Assembly: GCA_002049455.2 (NCBI GenBank)
Contig: KV918793.1
Span: 248,001-312,000 of the forward strand
Reading direction: 5' to 3'
DNA length: 64,000 nucleotides
Source: Porphyra umbilicalis
Lineage: Eukaryota; Rhodophyta; Bangiophyceae; Bangiales; Bangiaceae
Shown here piece after piece: positions 53,931-63,829 of the stretch. Every line of letters starts with the position of its first letter. Position 1 is the first letter of the stretch. The notes beneath the pieces are model-generated. The model made no database searches, was not told the DNA's origin, and was given only the letters and a program-made list of their open reading frames with translations. The position numbers and the translations under genes were made by a program.

Positions 53931-54782
53931 CTGGTATCGTGCTGGTCAAGGTTGACCCGACGTGATGGTGAAGAACCAGGGATGGGGGGGGTATCATTAT
54001 AGTTTGATCATTATCGAGTAAATTTAACATGCTTTCACTCGTGGCTCAACGGAACGTCGATAATTACAGTTCGACGAGACATGCTCAACTGAAGAGCTGG
54101 TAGGGTTGTTCATTACGCCCCTCTTTCGAGGGCGGGGTGGGCCATGCACGCCTAAGCACGCCATTTGGCACTCCCCGCTTATAGGCACGCCCCCGTTCAC
54201 GCCCCGGACTTAATTTCAAAATGGCCAATAAAAGTTAAATGTGTCCATCACTTAATTTACTGCACCCTCCTCATGTGCCATCCAGGGCGCTACATTTATT
54301 TTTGTGGTTGACATTCTATTAAGCATACAGGTCAAGCGCAGAAAGTATGCATATCACGCCCCTGTCACGCCCCATCAGATTGGGCCGTGCAGGGCGTGAC
54401 ACGCCCAAAGCACGTGAAATTGCACGCCTCAGGTGTGCATTTTAGCACGCCTCAGGCGTGCATTTTAGCACGCCCCAGGCGTGCTGCACAACGCTACAAG
54501 TCGGCCATACGGACGTGCTCGTCAGGTGATTGGCTGAAGGGGTACGCTCCCTAGAGAACTCAATATAGTCTTTCTCCATTCGAAGGCACCCTTTGTGGCA
54601 GCCATTCAATCCACAACTGAGTGCAAGTGGCACCGGATTTTCGTGTCGAAGAGGACGATCGCTGCTCAAGGTCGGCCTTGATCGCACAGTAGAGCCCGGT
54701 CGACCTACATTCGTTACTAGAAACCTGTGCCTAAGAAAGGATGTCACAGAAATGGAGAATTACTGTACTAGCTAGCATGTTA
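53931..54782. other. non-coding 3' flank of the Fanzor region
   Basis: No gene seen. It contains the CACGCC-motif cluster listed separately and AT-rich stretches around 54000-54060 and 54220-54330. Confidence 0.4.
54110..54490. repeat. CACGCC motif cluster with three tandem palindromes
   Basis: About ten CACGCC and several GGCGTG hexamers in 380 bp. At 54422, 54445 and 54468 stand 23-bp units, each holding a palindrome of the form GCACGCCTCAGGCGTGC, separated by ATTTTA. The first unit has one change and the third one change in the palindrome. Confidence 0.7.
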
Positions 54783-54913
54783 CAGTGCGTTCTCGTTATA
54801 AGAGAATCGTTTACAAAAGAGTATGGGTCGCGAGTCTTCCATTCCAGTCCGTGTGGGTCACGTTTTCTTCATATCGAGCCAAATCAGCTGTCTCTTTTAA
54901 CGAGAACGCACTG
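54783..54913 (+). mobile_element. pogo-type MITE, copy 2 (131 bp)
   Basis: Same ends, same length and TA duplication (54781-54782, 54914-54915) as the other two copies. It abuts and helps cut off the Harbinger transposase remnant to its right. Confidence 0.85.
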
Positions 54914-55646
54914 TACCGACGTACGAACAAAGAAGAGAAAGGTCCCAGCAGAGCAATCAATGAGAAGACGAGAACTGAGTACCATCTGGGACACTGATGC
55001 CACTTCCAGTTGCGCCAATCAAGCGAGCCCATGCTCCCGGGGAAGCCACGCTCCGCGTTCCGGTCCAGAACCGTCCTCAGCTCCGCGTTGATATGCCGCA
55101 GTAGGTAGGTAGAATCACATCTGGACACAATGCATGCCACCAACGACTTGACAGAGTACAGGATGGTTGAACGGGAAAGGCGCACGTACTCGTCAGCGCG
55201 GTCAGCCGCCTCCCCATACGCGAGCACACGGAAGGAAGCAGCCACCTTTTGTAGAGGGTGTGCCTGCGGGAGGCCCGTCGCGTTGATACGCCGCCGGAAG
55301 AAGGGCGTGTCCGTGTCCTCCGACTCCACTCTCCAGAAAACAGCACGCGGAACGCGAAAACGCGTCTCCAAGTCGTCTTCGTTGTATACAGGGTCTTGCC
55401 CATCAACCCTAAAGTAGTCTCGTGGAATGTTGTCGAGCCCGGCATCAAGTCGCGCTGCTTGTTGGGCCGATGTCCTGGAAGGGAGCCCCGGTAGCGGCCG
55501 CCTCGGCTGATACGCCACGCACTGACACGCATCCGCAGCGCCATCAGCGCCGCCACATGCGTCTGCACAGCCCCGAAAAAGGCCGCGCCATCGTCCTCAA
55601 ACAGCAGCAAGGCAACCGCGCACGGCTCGTCCTCGTTGGGCTTCAT
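54914..55646 (-). pseudogene. Harbinger transposase, truncated
   Basis: A start at 55646 (MKPNEDEPCAVALLLFEDDG) and, after a frame change, the main segment IPRDYFRVDGQDPVYNEDDL, RRRINATGLPQAHPLQKVAA, RADEYVRLSRST, RGFPGSMGSLDWRNWKWHQC. The Asp in GSLDW is the first catalytic residue of the PIF/Harbinger DDE triad; the rest of the catalytic domain is missing where the MITE begins. It is related to the N-terminal remnant at 8716-9345. No terminal repeats or partner gene are found. Confidence 0.75.
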
Positions 55647-55649
55647 GCC

Positions 55650-56367
55650 CCCGAGCTAACGCGCCCAGCAGACAGGGCAAAAAAGATCGCCGCACCCCAC
55701 TCTGAGCGCTCTAGGGCGGTGGTGGACCGTCTGCGACCTGCAAAACGCTGCACGGCGACGGGCCAGTCCCCCACGTAGCGTGCCGAATGATCCCCCACCC
55801 CGCCCCCCAGAACGCTCTGTGAGTGGTCCTGGACCACCAGCCTGCCCAAAACAGTTGCTCGCACCCGCCTCAGGCACCCCGATCTGGCCGGCCGACCACC
55901 CTCCTCCTCTACAAACGCTTTGTGACGGTGGCGGGCTGGCCAGCTCAGCCGATCACCCGCCCGGTCGCCACCTGCGTGGCGCACAAGGACCCTCTCGAAT
56001 GATTAGATCACGGGACGCCAACACTCTGCGCTGTTGACCACTCCTAGCGGACAATTTTTTTGCGTCCGCCCTCGCGTGCCAAGATTCACTTTATTGCTAT
56101 TGATTTCAGATCAGTTAAAGTTTAGAAAGTGGTCAGCAGCTTGCCCGAACACGTTTTGCTCTGAAGCAATACATGTTAATATACATATGGATTCGATCGG
56201 CCAATGAGAGCACAGACAGCATTGACGCCGACTGCGGACCTTCCCCATTTCGCTTCATGATTGAGGTAGGTCCGCCGCCCCCCCACTTCTGTGCTTCCGA
56301 GTTGATTTGTACATGCAAGATTCCGTCATGAGAATTGGAGACTAGATTGGGGTCCATCACATTAGAG
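55650..56367. other. intergenic, no gene seen
   Basis: A GC-rich part to about 56035, then AT-rich. Frames without motifs on both strands. Confidence 0.35.
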
Positions 56368-56668
56368 AGCGTCGGCAAGTCGGACGTGGGTACTAAATGT
56401 GGGTTAAATGTGGGTCGCAGACCCACGTCGGATATACCGACATCTCACCCACATTCAGCGTCGGCAAGTGCCCAAATACCGGTCGAGACGATTTGAGATC
56501 TCCATATCTGCCGCAACGGCACGACAGCCACCTCCGTGCAATCGCCCTCTTTCATCTGACCTGACTTCCACCACAAGCACGACCGCCCCACCACCTCGAG
56601 CACCCTAGCCACCCGCACCTCACTCCGCCATCACTTCCACATCACCCAACCCTGCTCTATCTCATGCC

Positions 56669-57799
56669 ATGGTGACCCAGAAGGACATGGCCATTGGTGT
56701 ATTGCGTCGCAGACGGGCGCGCCTGCGTCGGATGGTGCACGCTCACTTTGTACTTGACCACGACCTTATGGACATGCACCACGCCGTGCGGGTGTGTCTT
56801 CAAGTTGGAGCTCTCATTCGGCGGTCTGTGTCTCGAGCCGGTCGCGTTGGAGGCGGGACGTTCAACGTAAACGTATTTTCTGCCCAAGAGTCGCTCTCCA
56901 CTTTTCGCTTTTCGCCCTCCGATGTGGGCCGGCTGGCCGCAGCTCTCCACCTGGACGCGGTTTTTCCATTGCGGCGGTACCGGGTTGACGCTACAGAGTG
57001 CCTAGCGATTGTGCTGCGGCGCCTTGCCTCCCCTGCACATTGGGCCGACCTGGAGGTGATGTTTGGCCGTTGCCGCTCCTCGCTCAGCGAGATTTTTTGC
57101 CGCACGGTGGACCGCTTGATGACCAAGTGGATCCACCTTTTAACAAGGTGGCGCGGGGAGTTTATGGCTGAGCGAGCGGCGGTGTACGCGGGCGCCGTTC
57201 GCAGGCGGGGTTCCCCGCTGCAAACCTGTGTTGGCTTTATTGACGGTACTGCCATTCACGTTGCTCGCCCAGGCGGAGGGCTCCAGCGCGCGTGCTATTC
57301 GGGGCACAAGAGGCGACATGTCCTTAAGTTCCAAAGCGTCACAACCCCGGAAGAGTTGGTCTTCCACATGTACGGTCCGCACGAGGGGCGGCGCCACGAC
57401 ATGGTGCTGTACTATGAGTCCGTGCTGGACTACGACTTGCGGCAGACTCTCCTCATCGACGGTGTACAACATTGCCTATATGGCGACTCGGCTTATGTTC
57501 TCCGTGCTTAGATGCAGACGGGTCATGGGAACGGGCCGGACCGTACTGCGGCGGAACGGGCATTCAACCTCTCCATGAGCCGCGTCCGCGAGACGGTGGA
57601 GTGGGGCTGTAAGGACATCAAACAATACTTCACCACACTCGACTTCCAGAGAAAGCTCAAGATACAGGAGACGGCGGTGGGCAAGCATTATCTTTCTGGT
57701 GCGGTCCTGTGCAATATCCGGTCATGCCTGTATGGCAACCAGACCGCATCCTACTCCGGTTGTGACCCACCATCTTTGGAGCGATACCTGCCTGATTGA
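56669..57799 (+). pseudogene. Harbinger DDE transposase with one in-frame TAG
   Basis: A 376-codon frame whose only interruption is TAG at 57509-57511 (codon 281). Catalytic residues are visible: Asp 192 in CVGFIDGTAIHVARP, Asp 273 in LYGDSAYVL and Glu 311 in RVRETVEWGCKDIK, the DDE_Tnp_4 pattern. Intermediate motifs (SGHKRRHVLKFQSV, YGPHEGRRHDM) and the C-terminal LCNIRSCLYG and PPSLERYL are typical. The N-terminal third is helical. Transposase and the Myb-like partner normally act together, the partner helping DNA binding and nuclear import. Loss is recent, judged by how little has decayed. Confidence 0.85.
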
Positions 57800-57807
57800 T
57801 CTCCTAC

Positions 57808-58189
57808 GTTTGCTCTCTTGTATACCAATAAACATGCTCACCAGCGCTGTAAGTAGAAGTGAAGAGGGTAAGACGGGAGTCAGCAAGCAAAGCCGGTGGT
57901 GAAAAATGCCATGCACACTCGCTCATAGCGACTTCAACTGTCCTGGAGCTGATTTCATCAGTCTTTGCATACTTCCTGAACCACCTCGTGAACCACGAGG
58001 AATGACTGAGAGGGCCGTTGCGATGAGATTATTCCTTGCCGTCATTAGGAGCCCCATTGCGAATCCCACAGGTGGGATCCCGCGCCTGAGATCAACGGAT
58101 CCAGGGGGGGATGAAATTGCTTTATTCCGTACGGTATAAGTCTCGCTGCATTGGCAAAACTCTTCGGACAAGTCCAGTGTTTACATATA
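57808..58189. other. spacer between the convergent Harbinger genes
   Basis: Contains the AATAAA-like sequence CCAATAAACATG at about 57824 soon after the transposase stop, a possible poly(A) signal. Nothing else recognised. Confidence 0.4.
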
Positions 58190-58262
58190 TGCCAGGGTCG
58201 GAATCGAACCGACGGTCTCCAAGTGGCCGACCAAACGCTGATACCACTGCCACAACCACTTC
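58190..58262 (-). ncRNA. tRNA-like sequence, partial
   Basis: On the minus strand a B-box-like GGTTCGATTCC sits in a perfect 5-bp stem (GTCGG...CCGAC), 3' strand CCTGGCA, and an A-box-like GTGGCAGTGGTATCAGC stands upstream at tRNA spacing. The 5' acceptor strand does not pair with the 3' strand, so it is a tRNA fossil or SINE head rather than a working tRNA. It overlaps or abuts the 3' end of the Myb-like gene. Confidence 0.4.
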
Positions 58263-58941
58263 ATGCGCGGGGCGAAATATGTTTGCACCAAGTCGACAGC
58301 CGACGCACACACAGACCAAGTCGCGTCGTCTGCACGGCTGTTGGCACCAAGGGCTGGCAAAAAAGAGACAAGCATGTCGCCCTTTGTCGCCATGGCCAGA
58401 TGGCGCACTTGTTCACCATTCTTGACCAACTCCTCCTCGGCTCCTTCCGCTCGGCCGCGTTGCGCTCGTTGAACCCGCTCATCTCCTCCACCACGTCCAC
58501 CAGCAGCAGCTCCATGGGCGTGAGGACCTCCTCCGTCCAGGTTTTGGTGGCGCGCTTCTTGTCCAACGCCTCAAACGGCTTGGTGAGGAGTTGAAAGCGA
58601 TCCTTGGCGTGCTTGTGGTCGGTCTTGAAGGTTGCCCGCGGGTTGGCGTTAAAGTTGATTGTCACGACTTGGAACCGCTCCGTCATTTTTCCCCAGGGGG
58701 ACATGTGCGCCTTCGCCACGACGACCTCCTTCAGCAGAAGGTTGTCCGCCTCCTCCGTCCACCGACGGCGGACCACCTTGCGCCGATCGGTCGACGTCGC
58801 CCCAGGAGCGGATCGGGGCGGTGTCAAGTGGTGGGTGGGGGAAGCCCCAGCCGGGCTTATGGCAGGCCCGGCGGCGGCCGACAGAGTCGTGGCAGCAGTG
58901 GGAGCATTGTGGGTGTGGGGTGGCGCGGCATTGGCAGTCAT
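58261..58941 (-). CDS. Myb/SANT-like Harbinger partner protein
   Basis: From the ATG at 58941 the frame gives about 226 residues: a disordered Ala/Pro/Thr leader, then RRRWTEEADNLLLKEVVVAK, SPWGKMTERFQVV and FKTDHKHAKDRFQLLTKPFE, the trihelical Myb/SANT arrangement found in the second gene of Harbinger elements. A helical C-terminal stretch (PMELLLVDVVEEMSGFNERN) follows. A longer frame upstream starts in the terminal repeat and is unlikely to be used. The frame is open; the last 40 codons look unlike protein, so the true stop may have been lost. Confidence 0.7.
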   Translation of the reverse strand: MTANAAPPHTHNAPTAATTLSAAAGPAISPAGASPTHHLTPPRSAPGATSTDRRKVVRRRWTEEADNLLLKEVVVAKAHMSPWGKMTERFQVVTINFNANPRATFKTDHKHAKDRFQLLTKPFEALDKKRATKTWTEEVLTPMELLLVDVVEEMSGFNERNAAERKEPRRSWSRMVNKCAIWPWRQRATCLSLFCQPLVPTAVQTTRLGLCVRRLSTWCKHISPRA

Positions 58942-59257
58942 CGGCGAGGGGGGGGGGGTGACGGCGTTGGGGGAGCCATGGTGGCGGTTGTCGAAGGCAG
59001 GGTGCACTGCAAAAGAAGCTCCGTCGTCTCGCCACACGAAATATAAGCGTGCAAGCGCCCAGATCGGCTGAGACGAGCGCTGGCGGCGCAGCTGGAGCCA
59101 CGTGGGTTGCCACGGCTGCCTGCACCGACTGGTATTTGGCGTGGGTAAGATGACCCGTATACCCACAAATGGGTTCCAAATGTGGGTACCAGCTGTAACG
59201 TGGCATGAAACGTGTCCCCGACCCACGCCACCGACCCACATTTGACTTGCCGACGCT

Positions 59258-59863
59258 GTCTATTGACAGAGCAGCCGACTGGCCCCTTATCCGTAATACA
59301 CAGACACGTTTGTGCAACCTGGCGCTACGGGTAACGAATATGACATGGGGCCGACGTTGCTGGAATTGCTCTCAGCGCTGCGGTCGGCGCTCGTCAACGC
59401 GCCTACCGGTTTGCCTTCGGCTGTAGAAAGGCGCAGTCGGGCCGGGCAGTACGGTAGACAGCAACTCCGGCACCGTGCGAGAGTCGTTGTACACGTACAG
59501 GAGCTGGAGCGGTGTTGTGAGCGGCAGCGGAGATGTGACAGGCATTTGAACAGAACTACTCCCGGCAGCTGGCAGGCTTCAAAACAAATATCAATGGCTG
59601 ATTTTAAAACATATCAGGGGCTTCCGGATAAATCCTGAAATAAATGCAGCTGCTGTGGTTGCTTTCTTAAGGACTTTTCCTGATGTTGAACACACAGACG
59701 TTTGAAGGACATTTGCATCCTTTCGTGTAGAGCGTCTCGAAGCTGTGCCTGAATATCTTCCTCCGGCAATAGGAAAAAAGTGTCCTTTATTTATTTCGCG
59801 GATATATCCTATTCTCTTCACATTCCGGTAAGAATAGCGGGATCTGGAAGCCTCAGATAAATA
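59258..59863. other. intergenic, no gene seen
   Basis: AT-rich towards its end. A weak inverted motif (GGATATATCC at about 59802) is the only structure. Confidence 0.35.
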
Positions 59864-59994
59864 CAGTGCGTTCTCGTTATAAGAGAATCGTTTACAAAAA
59901 AATATGGATCGCGAGTCTTCCATTCCAGTCCGTGTGGGCCTCTTTTTCTTCATATTGAGCCGAATCAGCTGTCTCTCATAACGAGAACGCACCG
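59864..59994 (+). mobile_element. pogo-type MITE, copy 3 (131 bp)
   Basis: Same length as the other copies with TA duplication at 59862-59863 and 59995-59996. Very similar to copy 2, same orientation. Confidence 0.85.
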
Positions 59995-60121
59995 TAGACA
60001 TGCAATGATTGAAAGAAAGTAAATTACGGCAACATGGACCATCCTTGTGAAGATCAGCCCATTGAACGTGAGACACTAAAATCTAAAAATCAGAGCTGTT
60101 TCTGCGGATGCGTAAGGCCTT

Positions 60122-60213
60122 GCTTTCGTAGCTCAGTTGGATAGAGCGCCATTATTTCGCGTCGTAAGACGCTCCGGAGATGGAGGACCCGAGTTCAAGC
60201 CTCGGTGAAAGTA
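60122..60213 (+). tRNA. tRNA gene with intron, isotype uncertain
   Basis: Acceptor GCTTTCG pairs with TGAAAGT (five Watson-Crick, two G-U), discriminator A. D arm GCTC-AGTTGGATA-GAGC, anticodon stem CCATT/GATGG (one G-U), T arm CCGAG-TTCAAGC-CTCGG. Between the anticodon stems lie 25 nt instead of 7, so about 18 nt are an intron, within which GCGTC and GACGC can pair. With the intron at the usual place after position 37 the anticodon is TTC (Glu). The body (GTAGCTCAGTTGGATAGAGC) looks more like a tRNA-Arg, which would need a non-canonical intron position. A T5 run follows at 60220. Confidence 0.7.
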
Positions 60214-60713
60214 CACACGTTTTTGTTGGTCGTCATCAGTATCGCAACTATTAGGAATCGGATTAGCGCCCGGCCGCGGCCAGATCACGTTGTGTCCGCA
60301 GACCACCAGGGCACCAGCGGCAGCGCCCCCCCAGCGGGGATTGCGAAGGGGGGAGGATGGGGTGGCGCCGCCGACGCTTTGCACCGTCAACGTCGCGGCA
60401 GGGCTGGGCGGCCAGCCTGCACCGCCCACGCGGGGAAAGCGGTCTCCGATGAGGAGCGGGGCGTCTGCGGCGCCGCAGTGCGGCAGCGTGCCGCCAAACA
60501 AAAGGTCGTTGCGGGGTTACCCAGCCGCGCCACGCGGTCCACGCGAGCACTCGCCGCAGAGCCCTGCTCCACCCCCCCCCCACCGTCCCACCACCCGCCC
60601 CGCAAGTCCCGCCAGTTTTCTCCACGCGCCCCTCCCCTGGTTGCCACGGGCTCGCTTTGCGCCGCGTGGCAACAGGGTGGGGCAGTTGGCGTGCGACAAG
60701 GACGATTTTTGAG
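60214..60713. other. GC-rich stretch between the tRNA gene and gypsy remnant
   Basis: Open frames on both strands, Pro/Arg-rich, no motif. It may include the untranslated 5' region or LTR edge of the gypsy remnant, but I see no second LTR to compare. Confidence 0.3.
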
Positions 60714-63652
60714 ATGGCGGCCGTGCCCCCCGGGCACGTGGCGGCCCTGGCGGCGAAAGGGGCGGCTTCCCCCGCGCGGGGGGAAGCCGCCTCGTTGCCG
60801 GCGGCCCACCACCGCGGTGTCGCGGGATTTGCGGTGGCACTCGCCGTCGCCGCAGCAATTTCGGCCGGCGGGGGTCACGCATGAACTCCCACCGCGCAGC
60901 CCGCCCTCGCCCCGCCCTCCCCCAGGTCTGCGGCTGCGGCCGGGGCGAACGACGCGGGGATTCAAGCGTCTTCGGCGGGCTCAACGATGTACTTGTCGTC
61001 CGACGCCGATCTCGCCGCCAGCGCGCTGCCCGCCTCAGCTGCGTCGCCTTCGGCGACCTCGGCATCGGCCGCCAGGTATCCCCCTGCCACGGGTGCTCCC
61101 GCGGCTGCTCCGCCGCCCCTGATGGCCGCCCCTTCGCCCGCGGGCGGGGCAGGTGCCCCCCCCGCCGCCAAAATGGCTCGCCGTCGCCGGTCTGGTTGAC
61201 GTGCAGGGGCATCGCCGACGTCCGCCGAGCCCGCCGAACAGGCATTCGGCATGGCCTGAAGTACCGATCGTACCGTCCATGGAATTGTCGCTCGACCTAC
61301 GGGGCGTAGCACGCCCCTAAGATGGGACGGACGGCCCAGAACATGAAGCTCTTTCGGGGGTACCCCAATGTTCAGCGGGAAGGAACCCCTCCAGGCCTTC
61401 TCATGGCCAATAAGGTTCGTGAAGGCCTGCGATGACAACGACGTGTCGGAGGGGATGGGTTTATACCTCATTCCCAACTTTCTCGCGAGCGACGCTCAGG
61501 CGCGGTTCACTCGAAACCTACCGGGGTCGCATATCGGGGGCGGACAGATGTCTCTTGGATCCTTTCTTGCGGCGGTCAATTGGCTGTTGTCGACCTACGC
61601 GGAACCGCACGCTTTAGGACTTGTGCAGGACAAGTTTCACCGCTTGAAGCTCGTGGACAACGAGGGGATGGACGCGTTCGCGGCACGCCTATGGACCCTC
61701 GACGAGCTTTGCGGCAACATTCACTCCGACGGAACGATGACGCAGCACCTGATCCAAGGCCTATCTGAGTACCTATGGACGGACGCAATCGTGTACAACA
61801 CGGCGCAACGAAGCTGCCAGCAGTTGTAGACCTACGTGGCGGGGAAGTATCGGGCCGCCAAGAACGTCATGGAGTTTTATAACTGGGGGTCTTCCGGGCT
61901 ATCATCGCGGAAGGGACAGACGTCGATGGGGCCCCGAGGCCTCTCGGTCAACCAACACAAGTCCCCGTGGGAGGAGGACGACACTGCGACGCACGACATT
62001 GTCGCGGTGCTTCCGTCGGGTACCCCGGGTTTCTATCGTCCGGAGAAGCGCCCTTAACTCGGAAAACGGCCCCGACAGGTCCCTCGTTGTGCCACATATG
62101 TTGGACAAGCGGACACCGTGTCCCTGATTGCAAGATGTTGACGGAAAAGCAGCGGGACGTCGTGGAAGCCGCGCGGAGCACCTTCCTTCGACAGAGGAAC
62201 GCACGGGCGGGCGCCGTCTCTGATCGCCCCTCCGTCGCGGCCCTGGTTTGGCACGACCTGTCGGACGGCGCGGAGTCCACGAAGACGGAAGTGGGCGGCA
62301 CCCCGCCTGTGGAAACCCCGGCGAAGGGGCGCCGTGGGGCGAAAAACGCCTAGAGGGGGTGGCGTCGCCTTCCCCCGCAACCCCTCCTGTCCGCCCCAAC
62401 TCCCCTGTCGCCTTCCGCCACGTCACGTTTGCCTCCCCGGGGGTAACCTCGACGTGGCGTGTCCCGAATGGAAGTCCCTGTCGTCTTGGCCGATACCGCC
62501 CGCGATTCGACGGGACGCTTTTGCTGTTACGGAAGGAAGTTTTGAGATTGGCGCGTCGTACCAGTTGGAGTTCTGGCAGGTCCCCACTCTCACAAGCGCG
62601 GTGGTCCACACTGGCGCTGGACCCAGCGTGATCCGCGCGGATATGTCGCCCGAGCGGTGGACCAAGTATGCGTCGCGGGCGCCGCCCCGGGCCCAAGTGA
62701 GCAACGTCTCCGGGCAGCTGCTGAAGCTGAATGCGGAGGCGTCTATGACCATCTTCGTCGGGGGGAAACGCCATGGAGTATGAGTTCCTAGTGGTCAAGG
62801 CGTTGTCGGTACCACTCATCTTCGGATGGGATTTCCAGCGCAACAACGTGGACACCATACCTCCCAAGACGCAGACGATCAAGGGGGACGACGGCACGTC
62901 TACGGTGGCGATGCGGAGCTGGACGGGAAACACGCGGCCCGCGCCCTTACGTCGAGAAAACAAGCCAAATGCCGACTTTTGGGCTATACGGGTACGGCAC
63001 GGGGTAACCGTGGGCCCGCGGTGCATTCAGGCGGTCCAAGTGTGCTGCAACGTCAGGGGGGTCCCCCCAGAACGGGAACGCCCTGGCCAAATGAGCCGGC
63101 GAAAGGTGCTGTTGCACAACGCCGTCGTGGAGTTCTCCGCCAACACCCCGCGGTTTCTCTACCTGCCGAGCATCGGGGATGTGATGGTCCATCTAACCAA
63201 GGGGTATGTCGTCGGAACTGCGACGGCCTACAATGGACCGCTGCATGTCGTCTAGGAGGTGGAAGAACCTGGGGCGGTCCTAACGATGGGGACGGACCCC
63301 CGTGACAGGCCCGGCGAGGAGGTCAAGACGGGCCGGCAAGCCGAGGAGGGAATCGACAAACCCCGCCTCACCCGCCGGACAAGACGTATCCCAGGCCGGA
63401 GGTCCACAGGAACGGTACGCTCCGCGGTGCCGTGGACGACCTACTCGGGGAGTACAAGGCGCTGTGGGCGGGGCAACTCGGCAAGGTCGGCGTCGCCCCG
63501 CATCAGATCGAGGTGACCCCCAGGGCACGGCCACGGCGGGCCCAACTCTATCGGGCGAGTCACGCTTCGAGGGACATCATCGCAGAGGAGGTGCAACGCC
63601 AACGGGACCTCGGGTTTATCGAGCCCTCGAGTGCCGAGCAGGGGTTTTTGAA
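60714..63652 (+). mobile_element. second Ty3/gypsy element, truncated (fossil)
   Basis: gag (Ala/Pro-rich leader, then FVKACDDNDVSEGMGLYL and a CCHC knuckle CHICWTSGHRVPDC), a retropepsin region (VVHTGAGPSVIRADMS) and the very start of reverse transcriptase (ARPRRAQLYRASHASRD, LGFIEPSS). It stops there; no LTR, integrase or RNase H is present. Gag is clearly related to the chromovirus at 11.9-28.2 kb but well diverged. It is broken in several places and looks old. Confidence 0.75.
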
Positions 63653-63829
63653 TCTGTCACTTTTCATAGAATCAGAATATACACGACTTGCGCTGACATG
63701 CAATCGCATATGAGTTTTTGATGATGGCATGTGTCTGGACTCGGATCTGATCTCGTCAGTCGGAGTACGGATCAGTACTTAATTCGGATGTGTTATCGCT
63801 CCGATTTCTATTATACTCTGTGTACCTAT
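63653..63829. other. AT-rich spacer, no gene seen
   Basis: Lies between the truncated gypsy element and the repeat copy at the end. Nothing recognised. Confidence 0.35.

Larger units (their letters stand above)
56368..59257 (+). mobile_element. PIF/Harbinger transposon, nearly whole (2.9 kb)
   Basis: The left end AGCGTCGGCAAGTCGGACGT and the complement of the right end, AGCGTCGGCAAGTCAAATGT, pair as terminal inverted repeats. Both ends carry repeated GTGGGT / ACCCAC motifs (AAATGTGGGT and relatives), five at the left and four at the right. A second AGCGTCGGCAAGT occurs at 56459. Inside are the two standard Harbinger genes, a DDE transposase (plus strand) and a Myb-like protein (minus strand), in convergent order. 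I could not fix a target duplication. Confidence 0.8.

Noticed and set aside
54420-54490. CRISPR-like array
   Set aside because: Only three units of 23 bp with no unique spacers; it is a tandem palindrome.
1123-57799. Stop-codon reassignment to explain many in-frame stops
   Set aside because: TAA, TAG and TGA all interrupt genes, and frameshifts occur too, while the zinc-knuckle ORF and protein A end normally. Ordinary decay fits better than a variant code.
60205-61122. 305-codon Pro/Arg-rich plus-strand frame after the tRNA
   Set aside because: Begins inside the tRNA 3' end and runs out of frame with the gypsy gag leader; probably not translated.
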